The notes: generated from the sequence alone by a model not told the origin. 64,000 nt of DNA from Zymoseptoria tritici IPO323 (GCF_000219625.1 NC_018218.1:3596001-3660000), one strand, 5' to 3'; positions 10,866 to 22,708 are shown, counted from the first letter of the stretch. Numbers and translations are program-made.

Positions 10866-11789
10866 TCTTCAAGAAACGATCTTTAACACGATGGTCGAGC
10901 GCATATGCAGAGGCTTCAATGGAATTGGATAATTGTCGAATTTGTGGTGTGGTTCAGGGAGAATGTCCGTCACATCCAGATCACACGCTGCCACGTTGCG
11001 TACGGTCCAATTAATAACAGAGAACGTCCAGCTAGGTTCTGTACCCTTACAAGGACGTTTTCGTTAACCTCTATGTATGCCGAACTCTATGCCCTGCTAC
11101 ACCCTGAGTGCTTCCCACGATGTGTCTTGCTGATGTGCCTTTCCAACCGTCCGATCATTCTGTTTTCCTCCCCTAATTAGGTCAGACGTGCGCCGTTGAG
11201 CGCCGGAGCTCGAGATTCGGTATTAGGAGCCGGAGCTTGACTGGAAGCTCTTCAAGACGGTGGGCCTGATGCAGACCCATAGCTTTCTTCATGCAAGTTA
11301 AACCGGTGAAGGCTGTGGTTGGACACCCACGAAAGTTATGTATCGCCACAAAGTACAGCGCCGAAGACGTCAAGTAACGATGCTGTTTCGCGACGAGCGG
11401 TCGTGGACGCCGAGGAAGCAATGCCTCTCATTCGACTGCTGCTTTCCCTCGTAGGCCACGCGCGTGCCAGCTAGTTGATCGTCTCGAATGCGTCACGATC
11501 CAACTTCCCATCGTTCGGACCGACGCCTCCTTACTCGATCTGAACAGCTCAGCAGTCCCTCATCAGGACGGTTGGAAAAGCCGACATTTGAGGCTCTGCG
11601 TCACAAGACTGCGGCATTCTAGCCGAGCATGATCACCGTCATTGGGAACCTGTCCATGCCTTGACCCGTATACATGATATTCCTCAAGTAGATCGAAGAC
11701 CAGCCGAGATAGAGCCTGACATAGCTGCCCGTGTCGCGTGAGTGTTCGAGCTGTTCGCCCGCATCTTACCTATCGTTTCAGACGCCGCG
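10866..11789. other. Intergenic with probable 5' UTR intron of the next gene
   Basis: At 11738-11781 a short intron-like unit (GTGAGTGTTC...ATCGTTTCAG) ends eight bases before the ATG of the gene at 11790. The upstream sequence cannot be read in frame with that gene, so this looks like a leader intron. The rest shows no gene. Confidence 0.45.
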
Positions 11790-12674
11790 ATGTCCGGCAG
11801 CAGTAGTGACTCCGATAGCTCCAGTGACACCTCAGACTGCTCCAAGAGACATCCCCGGCCACAAGTGGCGTCTAATTTGGCCCCTCTAGGTGACCTTCGG
11901 GTCCAGCGGATGGTCGACGATCCAATGTGGCAACAGGACCCGCGAGACTTCCAGCAAAGAGCGAACGTTGCTCGATATTCCCTGCCAGCGCAATCATCGG
12001 TCTCTTCAAGTACTTCCGCAGCGTCAAGGTCATCGTCCATGGCTCTGAGCACCTCGTCTCGCAATTCTTACAACGCTCCGATTGGAAGTCCTCCGTCTTT
12101 GACCGGGTCCCGATCGACACTCACCTATCGTTCCTCTGCCCAGACTAGCCGTGCTGGATCAATGCTGCGCTCGACTCAGGACCTTCTCGAACAAGGTGAA
12201 GACGACCTCCTCGTACGCCCCATGACACTTGGCTTGGCAGACTGGCATTGTTGCTTCGGGTTTCTTGGCTGTCGCGAGACTTTCGACAGTAGATCGTCAT
12301 GGGATATCCATTGCCGAGCCCACTTTCACGGCCAGCTTCCTCGGACTGCGCAGTGTCCTTTCGCATGCCAGTGGTATTTCACAGCAACCTCCGGACAAGA
12401 AGCATGGCAGCAGAGGTGGATACACATCGTGGACCAGCATCCGTATGGTGGGCAGATCTCCGGTAGACCTTCGACCAGCTTGATTCAACATCTCTGGCGT
12501 CAGAGAATCATTTCCGACGCCGAAGAGCAAGAGCTGCGGTCGTACGGCTTCCTGCGTCATGCCAGCGTTTATCTCCAATCCCACAATACCCAGGGTAATC
12601 GTCGGGAGCGGAGGAATAGAGAGACACGGTTCAGCAGTTGTGGCACGACCGGATCCCCGTATGCTGACGGCTGA
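11790..12674 (+). CDS. Hypothetical protein with C2H2-like zinc-finger segment
   Basis: 294 residues from ATG 11790 (MSGSSSDSDSSSD). The frame stays open upstream to 11742 only by reading through a probable leader intron, so I take 11790. The N-terminal 140 residues are Ser-rich and disordered. The second half is ordered and aromatic: WHCCFGFLGCRETFDSRSSW followed by DIHCRAHFH resembles one C2H2 finger (Cys-x5-Cys, then His-x4-His), and a second pair lies in QCPFACQWYF with WIHIVDQH. This Cys/His spacing suggests two degenerate fingers. DNA binding is possible but not shown. Convergent with the ABC transporter gene. Confidence 0.75.
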   Translation: MSGSSSDSDSSSDTSDCSKRHPRPQVASNLAPLGDLRVQRMVDDPMWQQDPRDFQQRANVARYSLPAQSSVSSSTSAASRSSSMALSTSSRNSYNAPIGSPPSLTGSRSTLTYRSSAQTSRAGSMLRSTQDLLEQGEDDLLVRPMTLGLADWHCCFGFLGCRETFDSRSSWDIHCRAHFHGQLPRTAQCPFACQWYFTATSGQEAWQQRWIHIVDQHPYGGQISGRPSTSLIQHLWRQRIISDAEEQELRSYGFLRHASVYLQSHNTQGNRRERRNRETRFSSCGTTGSPYADG

Positions 12675-13364
12675 CTGCTGTGGCTTCCGACAAAGAAAAT
12701 TCGCTCGCGCCGGTGCGCTCGCAAGGAAACATTGCGTATGTGGATGCGGATGAATGCTTCTTTTCTTGGTGCCTTATGTTTTCAACGGCGCTGATAGCTG
12801 TCTGCGAGACGAATATGGTAGCGGGAAGGAAAGCGTTGACGGACGAGCTTTTGCGATGATGTTTTCATGTGGGCGACATTCAGATTGTAAGGCGCCATGG
12901 CCAGTCTTTTTTTGAATCTTGAAGTTGGTGGACGGGACCGAGAGTCAGCAAGTGAGCAGCAAAGTCGCAGTTGATCTACCAGACTCTCAACAGCTCAAAA
13001 TCAAATGCCACCAATTGGTACCGTTTGCGATGTAAAGTAAAGTGCTGTGCTAATCGCGGTGGTCAAATGACGTCCTGAGTCGAGAAAAGAGTAGATATAA
13101 CATGAACGAAAGAGGACGGGACTCTCCAATGGATATGCTTACCGGCCTGATACCTGAGCAGGGTATTCTGCCCCGTTGTCTGCCTTCGATGCGAACGAGA
13201 GATGCACATGCCCACTCAAGTACAACCTGCTGCAGACGGCCCGAGCTGCGCCTCATGAGGCCGCCCAACTACTGCACGGCCATCACAAAGACACCGCCAA
13301 TAGCAACGTCGATACTTGGCATCCAAAGCTCGCATGTCGTTTCCCATAATATGCTGTGAATGGT
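12675..13364. other. Intergenic between convergent genes
   Basis: Region of the 3' UTRs of the zinc-finger-like gene and the ABC transporter gene. No gene, repeat or RNA recognised. Confidence 0.5.
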
Positions 13365-15587
13365 CTATGCTGCCCCTGCTTCGAGTTCTGCGATCCTCTT
13401 CTCCCACTCAGGCACTGCCCTCAATTGAAGGTCAAGCTCTTCCTTCTCGTCCTCAAGCTGCAAGCGCGTCTCCGCATCCAACCGCGTGAAGACGTATCCG
13501 CCCTGTCCATCGAATTGAAGGATCCAGCCGTGGTACCTCCACAGTGACCTCCGATGCGACACGGTCATCAAAGTGATGCCTAGACGCTTCGCCTCATCGT
13601 ACATGATCCTTTCCACTTCCGGTGTTAGCGACGACGTGCACTCGTCAAGGATCGCGTATTTCGGTTTGTGGTAGAACAATCTCGCAGCGGCGATTCTTTG
13701 TTGGAAGCCCGTGCTCAAAGCGTCAGCCCATTCATGCTCTGCACTGAGGGCCGCAGTGTAGCCAGCACGCGATGTCGAGTGGCTGTTTTCGAGCAAACTT
13801 TCGAGGCCGATCTTCTTCATGATATCGACGAGGTCTTGATCAGTGATTCCCTTTGCCCTCATGTCGAGCAGGTTGTCCGGATAGAGAATTTGCTGCCGTA
13901 AAGTCCCCTTGCTCAAATACGGTCGTTGTGGAACGTAGAAAATGTCCTCGCTGCTTGGTTTGCGGACCATTCCACCGTATACTGGCCACAGACCACCGAG
14001 GATGCGGAACAGACTGCTCTTCCCGCAGCCATTCGGGCCAACAATCAAGAGGTGATCCCCTCGGGAGATATGGAACGATAGTGCCTTGACAAGTACATCG
14101 CCATTAGGCGACACAATGGGGACATTCTCGAACTTAATGTCTTCGCCTTCTTCCATGTCGCCCCTACCGCTCAGAACGGCCGCGTTTGCGTCTGTCGACG
14201 CTGAAGACACGAGAGCCTTCTCATAATGGCCTTGCTGTATATCTTGGATGACATCGAGCAGCATGCTCACTCTGCTGGTGTGGCCGGCTAGCTCCGACAC
14301 CTCCTTGAATGAAAATAGCAATCGGCCTAGGGCATCGGAAGAGGACATCAAAAGTCTTCGATTAGTGATGAAAGACTCCGTTCTGTCACCAGCACTGCTG
14401 CCGCCAGGAGCGGCACCTGGTAGTTTGAAGAACACGGGAACACTGCACACAGTCGTCGTTAGCGGGCTCTTTGAAGACTGCCTGAGGACGAAACGATAAA
14501 CTTACGAGCAAAGTAGGAGACCGAGTGCACCCCATGTGTACTTCACCACGAACTCTTCCAGAACTCCGTGATAAAGTCGTCTTCGCAGTATCCGGTTCAC
14601 GTGTTTGATAAGAGTAAAGTAGCCCTTGTCCACATTGTCCTTTTCTGCCTCGTGACCATCGTAGAGGGCAATCTCTTCGCTAAAGTTGATGAGGCGGGAA
14701 TGCGCCGCCCTGAACTCGCCTTCCAGTTTGGCTTCCTCTGCGACGAACTTGCCGAAGGGAGGAGTCAGAGCGCGCATGAGACTGGCGCTGACCTGAATCA
14801 TCAGGCTCATCGCGAAGAGGCCTTCGCCGCCAACACTTCGCGAGAGTGACCAGTTGTAGATGACCAGATCGAGAATCGGTTTCGACAGGCTCGAGTACAA
14901 TTCCGCGAGGCTGTTTGAGAATTTCGTAACATCAACTGTAATCAACTGATCCGCGTTCTTGATCCGATCGTCCAAGGCGGACAGCGTGTAGAAAGTCATA
15001 TCGCCGAGGTATTGTTTGTGTATGTGGTTTGTCAATCTCGTGCGGTAGGCCAACGAGAGACCGGTCTGGTGGTATTGCAACATGCTATTGGTGAAAGTCG
15101 CCGGTACGGCCACGATCATCCACCACACCAGACCCTTGAGGAACGCCTTCCCTTTGCCTCGAACCAAAGAGCTCACGAGTTGTCCATCCAGTTCGGCCAC
15201 GTAGAGGCTGATCAGTGTTCGCATCACCAAGAACACCGAATGGCTCAACAACAATCGAGCCTCCTTGCTCCGCCACGACGGTATACATATCTTCAGCAGC
15301 CGTCCCAATGTGCGAAAGAATTCCCTGTTGAGCTCGACCTTTTTCTTGCCACTGCTCTCCTCCCTTCTCCCAGCTCCACCCTGTTGTGCTTGCAGTTTGC
15401 GCCGTTGTTCTGCCGCCTTTTGCTCTTTGATGGCTCCGCGAACTCGATGGAGGAGCGCGACGACGAGCGCAGCATATACACCGCGTGATATGCGTGTCCG
15501 GTTGCGTATGTACAGGCTCGTAAGATCGCTCGCAAGCTGCTTCAACGAGCGAGTCGAGAGCGGCTTCGACAGTGCTTGCTCGGCCAT
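13365..15587 (-). CDS. Peroxisomal ABCD-type half ABC transporter (Pxa2-like)
   Basis: Exons 15587-14506 and 14442-13365; 719 residues, right for a peroxisomal half-transporter. Family knowledge: ABCD proteins dimerise in the peroxisomal membrane and import very-long-chain acyl-CoA for beta-oxidation. The N-terminal half is the membrane domain, with ABCD-like elements such as [19 protein letters not shown] and the EEIALYDG region. The nucleotide-binding domain has Walker [11 protein letters not shown]-loop [11 protein letters not shown], Walker B with glutamate [10 protein letters not shown] and switch histidine TVSHR. The signature motif reads LSTGF where LSGGE or LSGGQ is usual, so one composite ATP site may be weak. 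A C-terminal helix ([20 protein letters not shown]) follows. I lean to the Pxa2-like rather than Pxa1-like partner, with moderate certainty. Confidence 0.9.
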
Positions 15588-16295
15588 CGTGGCGAGCAAA
15601 GCCGGCGGCGGCGACTGGGTTCCCTAGGAAAGCTCTCGCCGATACATGGATGAAGCCATCGTGTACAACAAAGTATGGACCTGACGATCAAGACAAAAGC
15701 GTGAAGATGCAGTATGATCTGCCAGCTTCTTTCACATGCTCACTCTGTAGCCAACCTTTGGAAGCCCCTCGGCCCGGGTAAAGCCGCAGTCTGGGGCATC
15801 ACATGCCGCCATCCCGATGGAGGCATCGCAAAATGCCGGACACTCACTGGCACAGTGCGCGTTGTCAATGCAAATGTATATATACTTTGACTCCCAGAGA
15901 CTAAGTGTTGAACACTATAGAACAAGTCTTCGACGGAACAGCAGATTGTTTATCGCAAGTTGGTATACTTATGACATCGATACATGCTCACGAGTTCTCC
16001 TGATGCCCGCGCCGTACCGCTGCTTGAGCCGATCGGCATGTTCTTCTGGCCGAAGACTCGCCCGAGGCCATGAGGCGTTCGCATGCTCCTTGCTGTCTAG
16101 TTGCAGTCGCCTGCGTCGACTCTGAGAACGCATTCGGCGCAGAGCACTCCATGTGAGGTTCTTCTGGGTGATCAAAGGATCACTGCCTGTCTCACATGGC
16201 GTGAGATGTCGTCGAGGTCGCGTGACTGTCGACTGACTCGGCGACGCTGCGATGCTCCAAGGCTTGCAGAGCTTGACATGAAGCCACGTCTCAGC
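15588..16295. other. Intergenic, promoter side of the ABC transporter
   Basis: No gene seen. A TATATATA run at 15877-15884 lies about 290 bases upstream of the transporter start on its strand and could serve as a TATA element. Confidence 0.4.
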
Positions 16296-16976
16296 TCAGG
16301 ACATCTGATTCTGAGCCTGAGATCGCACTTCGAGCTTCTTGGGCTTCCGAGCTTTCTCTCGTTGCTCAGAACGTTCCTGCTCAGTGGCGTTCGGAGGTTG
16401 TGCTCTGACCTCCAGCTTACGAGGTCGCTTTCGCGCGGGCACATTTGTTGCTAGCTCTTCAGGCTCTGTGCCTTGTCGCGGGGCTTCTTGTGCACTTGTA
16501 CGTTGCTGCCCGGTCTCAAACACAGCGTCTGCTTCTGCAGCTCGATCTTGATCAAGTGAGGTACTGCTTGCGGCCTGGTCTCCACCCTTGGGAATCTTGA
16601 TCCACGGACCATGAACGGCACCAACACCGCTCCCAATGAGACCTCCGAGAGCGGTCGTAGGTATTGAGACGACTCCACCTACCACAGTCCCAACCACTGT
16701 TCCCAGTCCGATGCCAACACCCGCGCCAATGCCCCCTCCAGCTGCCAGGCCCTGCCATGCACCAGACTGGATCATCTTCGCAAACTTGCTCTCGCCATGA
16801 GCTTCAACCTCTTTCCGGTACGCCTCTTTCACGACACGCTCACGCTCTTTCGGATCGGAGATGGTCGCGACCTTCTCACGCAGCATAGCCATTGCACGGT
16901 GTGGATCGCGGGCGGACGCCTCAGTGGTGATGGGCGTTGTACTCTGCTGCTGCTTGGACGAGGCCCCAGACGGCAT
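16296..16976 (-). CDS. Hypothetical Gly-rich (glycine-zipper) protein
   Basis: Single exon, 226 residues. A charged helical N-terminus (REKVATISDPKERERVVKEA) is followed at about residues 73-118 by a glycine-zipper-like hydrophobic block full of GxxxG steps (GGGIGAGVGIGLGTVVGTVV...). Such a block could insert into a membrane or drive helix packing. The C-terminus is basic and disordered and contains the same short motif twice: KRPRKLEVRAQ and RKPKKLEVRSQ, about 30 residues apart. There is no signal peptide. Function unknown; a membrane-associated protein is plausible from the zipper alone. Confidence 0.72.
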   Translation of the reverse strand: MPSGASSKQQQSTTPITTEASARDPHRAMAMLREKVATISDPKERERVVKEAYRKEVEAHGESKFAKMIQSGAWQGLAAGGGIGAGVGIGLGTVVGTVVGGVVSIPTTALGGLIGSGVGAVHGPWIKIPKGGDQAASSTSLDQDRAAEADAVFETGQQRTSAQEAPRQGTEPEELATNVPARKRPRKLEVRAQPPNATEQERSEQREKARKPKKLEVRSQAQNQMS

Positions 16977-18351
16977 GCTGACAGGAGTGGACGTTCAGGG
17001 TGTGTTTCAGTGTGCACAGGTTGTTGTGTCGCCGCGATCCTCCCTGATGGACGAGACAATAACTACACCTTTGGAATGGGGCAATTGGCGTTGACCTGCA
17101 GTCGGGGACGAATGGTACATTGTACATCATCGTGCGACGTACGACGGTCCGATTGACCGTATGCACGCTCGTCTACCTTGTGGAGTGGACGAGATCAAGG
17201 CATGGAATGCGGTTGGCCGACTGCGCCAAGCCGAGCAGCCAACTTTACCTCACCTTCGGATCTCACCTTCTTCTTGACGACACATGATAGCTGTCAGACA
17301 ACTCAACGGCACATACACATACTCATACTCATGCTGTGATTGCTCGGAAGATGATCGGGCAGGCGAATGGTCTCCTTCTCTCCGAGACAATCTCACACGA
17401 CGACTGAGTGCCCTGACCCTGCGAGGAAGCCTCGACCTGCAACTTCCTCTGCATAAGGACAAAATTCCTCCGTGCGCACAAGGCGATGCTGACAGTCTCT
17501 TGGGGATCTCAGCGTGGAAATTTGGACGAACGCAACACCTGCAGCCACTGCGACCTCACTGGACCTTGGCAATGAGCACATGTATTGCAGTGGCAGGCAG
17601 TCCAGGGACGTATTACCTTTGCAGCCCTTGAGCCCAATGCATTGTGGTCCGGGATGTTGGGAAGAACTATCTGAGTCACTGACTCATCTCCTCCCGGCCA
17701 CTACTTGATCGACGCCGTATCGCGCGAAGCATCGCTGACCGCAGTATGGCCTGATAATCAGCAAAGCCAACTCGAAGACGTTTCCACCGCTGCTTTGAGA
17801 GCCTTCAGTACTACGCCAATAGGATCATGTCATGCCATCAATCTTCTTGTGCGATCGCTGCCTCCTTGTGGCCTGACTAGCGCGAGACGTGGGCGAGGAT
17901 AGCGAAGCGCAAGGTAAGGATCGTGGGTCACCATAACCGAAGTGTCACTCCTGCTCGGTCTCATAGTCACACAGACCACCATGAGTTGTCAAATTCTCCG
18001 AGCTGTTGATACGCCATGTTGATACGGGCGCTTCGAAGGAACGATTGCAGGATTTGACCGAATAAATCCGTAACAGACAAGAAATGGCTTTTTCCTGATG
18101 AGGTAAATACACAGTTACTGTCCCTATCCACAGGAGCGTTTGTACCACTGCCTCCCTCGATTCTCACAACGAAGACTCGCCATCGATCGTACGAGCATCC
18201 CGCCGCTATGGCTGAACATCATGATCGCTTTCCAGCTCACTGCATCGTCCAGCAGAAGCCGAACAGCATAAATGAGCCCTTCGTCACCCATCTTTTCACA
18301 AGTCCTCCAGCACACAAACACGTATTGACTTCGAACGACTACTACAACAAG
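16977..18351. other. Intergenic, no supported gene
   Basis: About 1.4 kb between divergent genes. Several short frames are open (for example 17284-17631 plus), but none has a signal peptide, motif or splice pattern that I can support. Confidence 0.45.
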
Positions 18352-18921
18352 ATGCACTTCAAGGTAGAATGTCCCCATCACCAGTGTGCCCGCTCCCATG
18401 GCTTTCACTGACAGTCAAAGACTATCGTCGCATTCCTGATGCTCGGCGTCCAGGCTCTCGCGTTGCCTGAAGCCGAACCTCAGAGAGAAACCACTACTTC
18501 GACCACTCGAACCGGTACCACAACTACCCGAACCAGTACTACCAGCACTTCGTGCCCCACCGCCACGGCAATCCCGGCTTCCCTGCAGGTCATCACCTAC
18601 CGTCAGATCCGCTGCGGCTCCAACCAAGTCAACAGGCAGGGAGATAAGCCAAATGCCAATCAAGAATTTGTCCGCATTACTTCGCGCAATTCCGACTGCC
18701 GCGATATTGAAAGTGGTCGACAAGGCTTGGATAGCGTGAGCTTCGAAGTACAAGGCACGCTTCCTGCCAATCGCGACTGCGTTATGCAGTGGTTCACGGA
18801 AAGGGGCTGCGATAGAGGCCGGTCCCGCACCGAGTTCCGCTTGACGGATCAGAATCGCTGCTTCAACACCAGGGGCATTAGATCGTTCCGAACGGTCTGC
18901 CGTCGCCGTCGTTCCGATTAG
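18352..18921 (+). CDS. Small secreted Cys-rich protein with Thr-rich linker
   Basis: Exon 1 is only 12 bases (18352-18363, ATGCACTTCAAG). After a 51-base intron (GTAGAA...CACTGACAG), exon 2 runs 18415-18921. Joining them gives 172 residues that begin MHFKSKTIVAFLMLGVQALA, a clean signal peptide with predicted cleavage after ALA. A Thr/Ser-rich stretch of about 20 residues (likely O-glycosylated) precedes a compact domain with seven cysteines and many Arg residues, ending VCRRRRSD. The ORF alone would lack the signal start, so the mini-exon decides the call. No family recognised. Size, secretion and cysteines fit an apoplastic effector-like or cell-wall protein, but this is inference. Convergent with the gene at 19307. 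Confidence 0.82.
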
Positions 18922-19306
18922 GATCCGCGATGCGGTACTGCGGTTCCGGCGAGGAGGTCAAGATCGCGACAACAGACGGAAGGCGTTCAAGGTTGACTTT
19001 CGTGCTTAGCACATCACTCTCCTTCAGCAAAATATCGAGAAGCACACAACCAAGCAACGAAACAGCACCGAGCCACGTATGCTAAAGCAGCACGGCACAG
19101 TCCGACATTGATTCGAGAAATGGGAATGATTTCCTCAAAGACAGCTGGTCTTCTTCGGTCTTTACAGATGTTGGCAGACACTGATGTACTACCGCCAATT
19201 TCGCTGATGGGGTATCGTTGATGAAGAATGCAAACGCTCATGCTCCACATAGCCTTGCCCACATGCAAGCACACATCGTACAATCGTCATTCGTGCAATA
19301 TCTTCG
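18922..19306. other. Intergenic between convergent genes
   Basis: Region of the 3' UTRs of the secreted protein gene and the Ser/Thr-rich gene. No gene seen. Confidence 0.5.
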
Positions 19307-20242
19307 TCATGATCCTTCGCCGTCGGCCTTCTTTCCGTTCTGATCTGATGCCGCGCCTGTCCTGCTATCCTCTGCCGAGCGAGGCACTGGAGGCAACGTC
19401 CACACCCATTGACGATGACGTTTCTGTCGTCCAGCAACTGGAGTGGCAGGACAGGTCTCATCGTCCTCCTCATCGGACGAGTCACGCTTGTCGCCAGTGC
19501 GTGGCGACAATGGTCCAGACTTCTTGGTCGTAGGCTTCTCGTCCGGAGGCTGTGCTGATTTGTTGGGATGCCTTTCCTGCGGCGGACGTAATTCGAGGGT
19601 CGAGGTAGGAGGGCTGATATCAGAGTGGCGCAAGGTAAATCGGACAGTCTTCACGTCCTCTGTGATAGGATCGCGAAATGCCACTCTCTTCGCCGCCGGA
19701 AACATCGGTCGACAGATTGCAAACGTGGTCGTTTGTGTCCGGATCCGTGTGGTCGGGGAGTTTCTCAGCGCCGATTTGAGACCGTACGGCAAGGTATAAG
19801 GTACGCAGGATATCGACAGCGCCTCGGACGACACTGATGAACACGACGACGTGCTTGAAAGTGTCGCTTCCGTGGGCGAGGACTTTGCTTCGCAAGTCTG
19901 TCCAAGCGGAAGGGGATTCAGAGGTGATTTCGACGACTCATGAACTTTTGGCGCATCGGTAGCATTCTGGAAAGTATTGCGGCTGGTCGGAGAGGAAGCA
20001 GACAGAGTTTCTAGTCTTAGGCTGGTAGAGCGTTTTCCAAAGGTGGGGAGTATGGACCGAGTGTTGAGTGATAGCTTGGGCCGAGATGGAGAGGTAGGCA
20101 GCAACGGCTGTAAAGTGGAGTTTGTATGAGTCGCGGAGGTCGTGTGCATCCTATCGAGTGACATGGAGCCCATGAGGTTCCGATCGAGGCAGTAGTGAGC
20201 AGGCAGAGACATCGAATGAGTCGGTGTGTAAGACAGTAGCAT
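19307..20242 (-). CDS. Hypothetical Ser/Thr-rich protein with PP1-docking-like motifs
   Basis: Single exon, 311 residues from ATG 20242; the frame is open further upstream but has no earlier ATG. Largely disordered and Ser/Thr/Pro-rich. The better-ordered patch is LPYGLKSALRNSP followed by KRVAFRDP (about 184-191) and VKTVRFT (about 197-203). KRVAF and KTVRF both fit the RVxF consensus by which proteins dock protein phosphatase 1. The C-terminus has an acidic cluster DSSDEEDDE and a basic-aromatic KRHRQWVWTLPPV. No signal peptide. A phosphatase-regulatory role is a guess from motifs that are short and common. I do not know its family. Confidence 0.7.
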   Translation of the reverse strand: MLLSYTPTHSMSLPAHYCLDRNLMGSMSLDRMHTTSATHTNSTLQPLLPTSPSRPKLSLNTRSILPTFGKRSTSLRLETLSASSPTSRNTFQNATDAPKVHESSKSPLNPLPLGQTCEAKSSPTEATLSSTSSCSSVSSEALSISCVPYTLPYGLKSALRNSPTTRIRTQTTTFAICRPMFPAAKRVAFRDPITEDVKTVRFTLRHSDISPPTSTLELRPPQERHPNKSAQPPDEKPTTKKSGPLSPRTGDKRDSSDEEDDETCPATPVAGRQKRHRQWVWTLPPVPRSAEDSRTGAASDQNGKKADGEGS

Positions 20243-21127
20243 CGTGACCGGATCACGTCGACAATAAGCAGGTGTCCGGGCGAGCACTCAGAAGAAAGAT
20301 GCGGGCAGTAGGCAAAGGACCACGGGGCGGAAGAAGAGGAACAAAATGGCAAAAGAACGGCAAAAGCGAAAGAAGCTGCATACGTACGATACAGATGCAG
20401 TGCGATAGGTGCCGTCAACGATCACCGGGGCGCGTGCGACCAGGAAAGGGTGGGGACCTCATGCAGACGACATTTCACCTTAATTAGCACCATAGCTGTC
20501 GCGTCTCGAGGTTGCAGCGAAGTCAAAGCCGCGTGGACGGAGCTCAGTCTCGTATTAGCGGGTGGTGGGAGAGGTAAAACTGCCTGATTTAGGATAGGAA
20601 CCGGCGATATGCTTTCTGGCAGGCAAGGTAGGTAGGTCGTGAGTATTGGGTGGCTGGGGAGGTGCTGGCGGGTACGAAGAGATTTTCAACAACCATGTGC
20701 TTCTGTCCGAGACACATCCAGGCGAAACGCCCTGCGGAAGCAAGCAGGAATCTCATGGCGGTTGGCGAGGTGCGCCATGTTGGACAATCAGCTGCCATGC
20801 ATGGGGCCAATTTGTGATTTGCCGCGCGGGACTGGCAGCAGAAATAGAACACAAAACCGCCGCCACCCCTTCTTCCAGGTACCCAAGTACCGAAAGCCTT
20901 TCGCAAGTGTGCAAGCGACCCTGACGGCGGTCAAGGTTCAACCCTCTCGCCAAGTGGATCAACCCAAAGTCCGCCCTGAAATTCGAAGCGCGTGGATGTG
21001 CTATCTTGAGCATACACAACACTCACCAACGTCTTCGTTGTTCTAGCTTGAACAAATCGAGCACAATCGGCGAAACACGAGGAGTCGATATGGCCGGTGC
21101 GAAACGACGAGAGCGTTGCTGAGCGTA
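20243..21127. other. Intergenic, promoter of the 19307-20242 gene and flank of the transposon
   Basis: No gene supported. The base composition is like the surrounding genes and changes sharply at the transposon edge. The last two bases, TA at 21126-21127, are one copy of the target duplication. Confidence 0.5.
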
Positions 21128-21160
21128 CCTCCGCTTATCCGAAAGTCTGAACGCTTGGCA
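21128..21160 (+). repeat. Left terminal inverted repeat of the Tc1/mariner element
   Basis: 33 bases starting CCTCCGCTTATCCG and ending GAACGCTTGGCA; pairs with 22709-22741. The outer 11 and inner 12 bases are identical between the ends, and the middle ten differ at five positions. Confidence 0.92.
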
Positions 21161-22708
21161 TGGTAAATAAAGCTATTAGATAGATTTCAAAGGTGTATTT
21201 AACGACAACACTACATGCTATCCTTGTATCTATTGCTACAGGACGGTTTAGAATTAAGTAACCTTCTGCACAGGCCTTAAATGTAACTAATTAAGGCCTT
21301 GTAGGCTATATAGTCGCTAAATTCCTTACTCTCTTGCTAATAATGCTGCAGTTCTAATTTAGCTGTTTCTTGCACAACTTTACTAGCACTAGTTACTAAC
21401 AGCCTAAAGTCTTTAGTTATCTTCTTCTCGTCCTTATAAAGGTGTTTAATAGGCTAGAGGTTAGGTAAATTAGCCGGTATGTCGAGAAAGAGGATTCTAA
21501 GCTCCTTAATTAACGGTACAAGCAGCCTCCTTGCCTTGTAGTAAACACCTATGTTGTCTTTAATAATATATACTGTCTTCTTACTAAGGCGCTAGACTTC
21601 CTTGTAATATAGAAAGAGGTATGTTTTGTAGATCCTTAGTACGTAAAACACGAAGTCTAAACTACCCTTCTTATAATCCCTTACTAGCTTCTCTTTTTTA
21701 AATGCCCTCTACGCTATAAACCGCTGTTATTTACCCTTCCTTTGCCCCCGAGGTAGTCTAGCGTTATGCGCATCTACTGCGTTGTTTAGCTCTTAAAGGT
21801 GTGTCTATTCTGCGGTGTAAGGGACTAAGGATTGCTCGATTTAATAGTTTATAAGAGCGTCTAGTTTGGCTTGTTCTTTAGCGAGTTTAGTAGCTAGCGC
21901 TACTGTTAGTTTATCAGATTTAGGCACCTAAAGAACGATTAGTCTAAGAGCCCTTAGTTTACTCGATATAGCAGCCTATTGCATGCGTAAAAACCTCGGA
22001 TCTATAGAGTCTTTATAGACGTTAACACTACGCGGTGCTAATACGTGTAAAGGATAGCTAGTGCCCCCTATGTCGACCGGTGTCTCGTTATAAAGGATAA
22101 TCTTAGTCGTAGCTAGATCCAGCTTTAAAACCTCGTAGATATATCGATTCCTGTCCGGTAAATCTAGCTTCTCGAGGGCTGTCTTTTAAAGGGCGTATTT
22201 TCGAGGTATTAGTCGTTCGTCGAGTAGATTAGCATTACTATGTTGTTTGCCTTAACAGATATTATAGACCTAAGGAGCGTAGAGCTCGCGGAGTAGTATG
22301 CGAGCACCGTATTTAGTTATAAGGTGGACTTAACGAAGGGCCTAATTCGCGGCTTAAGGCTGTAATAACTACCGGCTACTATTGCGTATGTAATTGCGGA
22401 TAGACTATAATAATGCCGATCTAGGTACAACACGAGGTAGTCTTCTACTCCGTGCAGCTAGCTTACAATATAGAAGGATATCTTCGTAATTATTCGAGTT
22501 TGCACGCTCTAAAGTACGTCGATAGTAGGTGCGAGCTCTATTAGCCGTCACACTACGACGACGCGTCGCAATATCTTAGTAGGTAAATCTATCGAAGAAG
22601 CGGTTACTTAGGATTAAAACGCGCGTCGCAAAACTGTATTCGGTTATATAGTTGTTAAGATATCTCGTGTTGAAGATAGGTGGTGTGTCAAAACAAAGGT
22701 TATAACAT

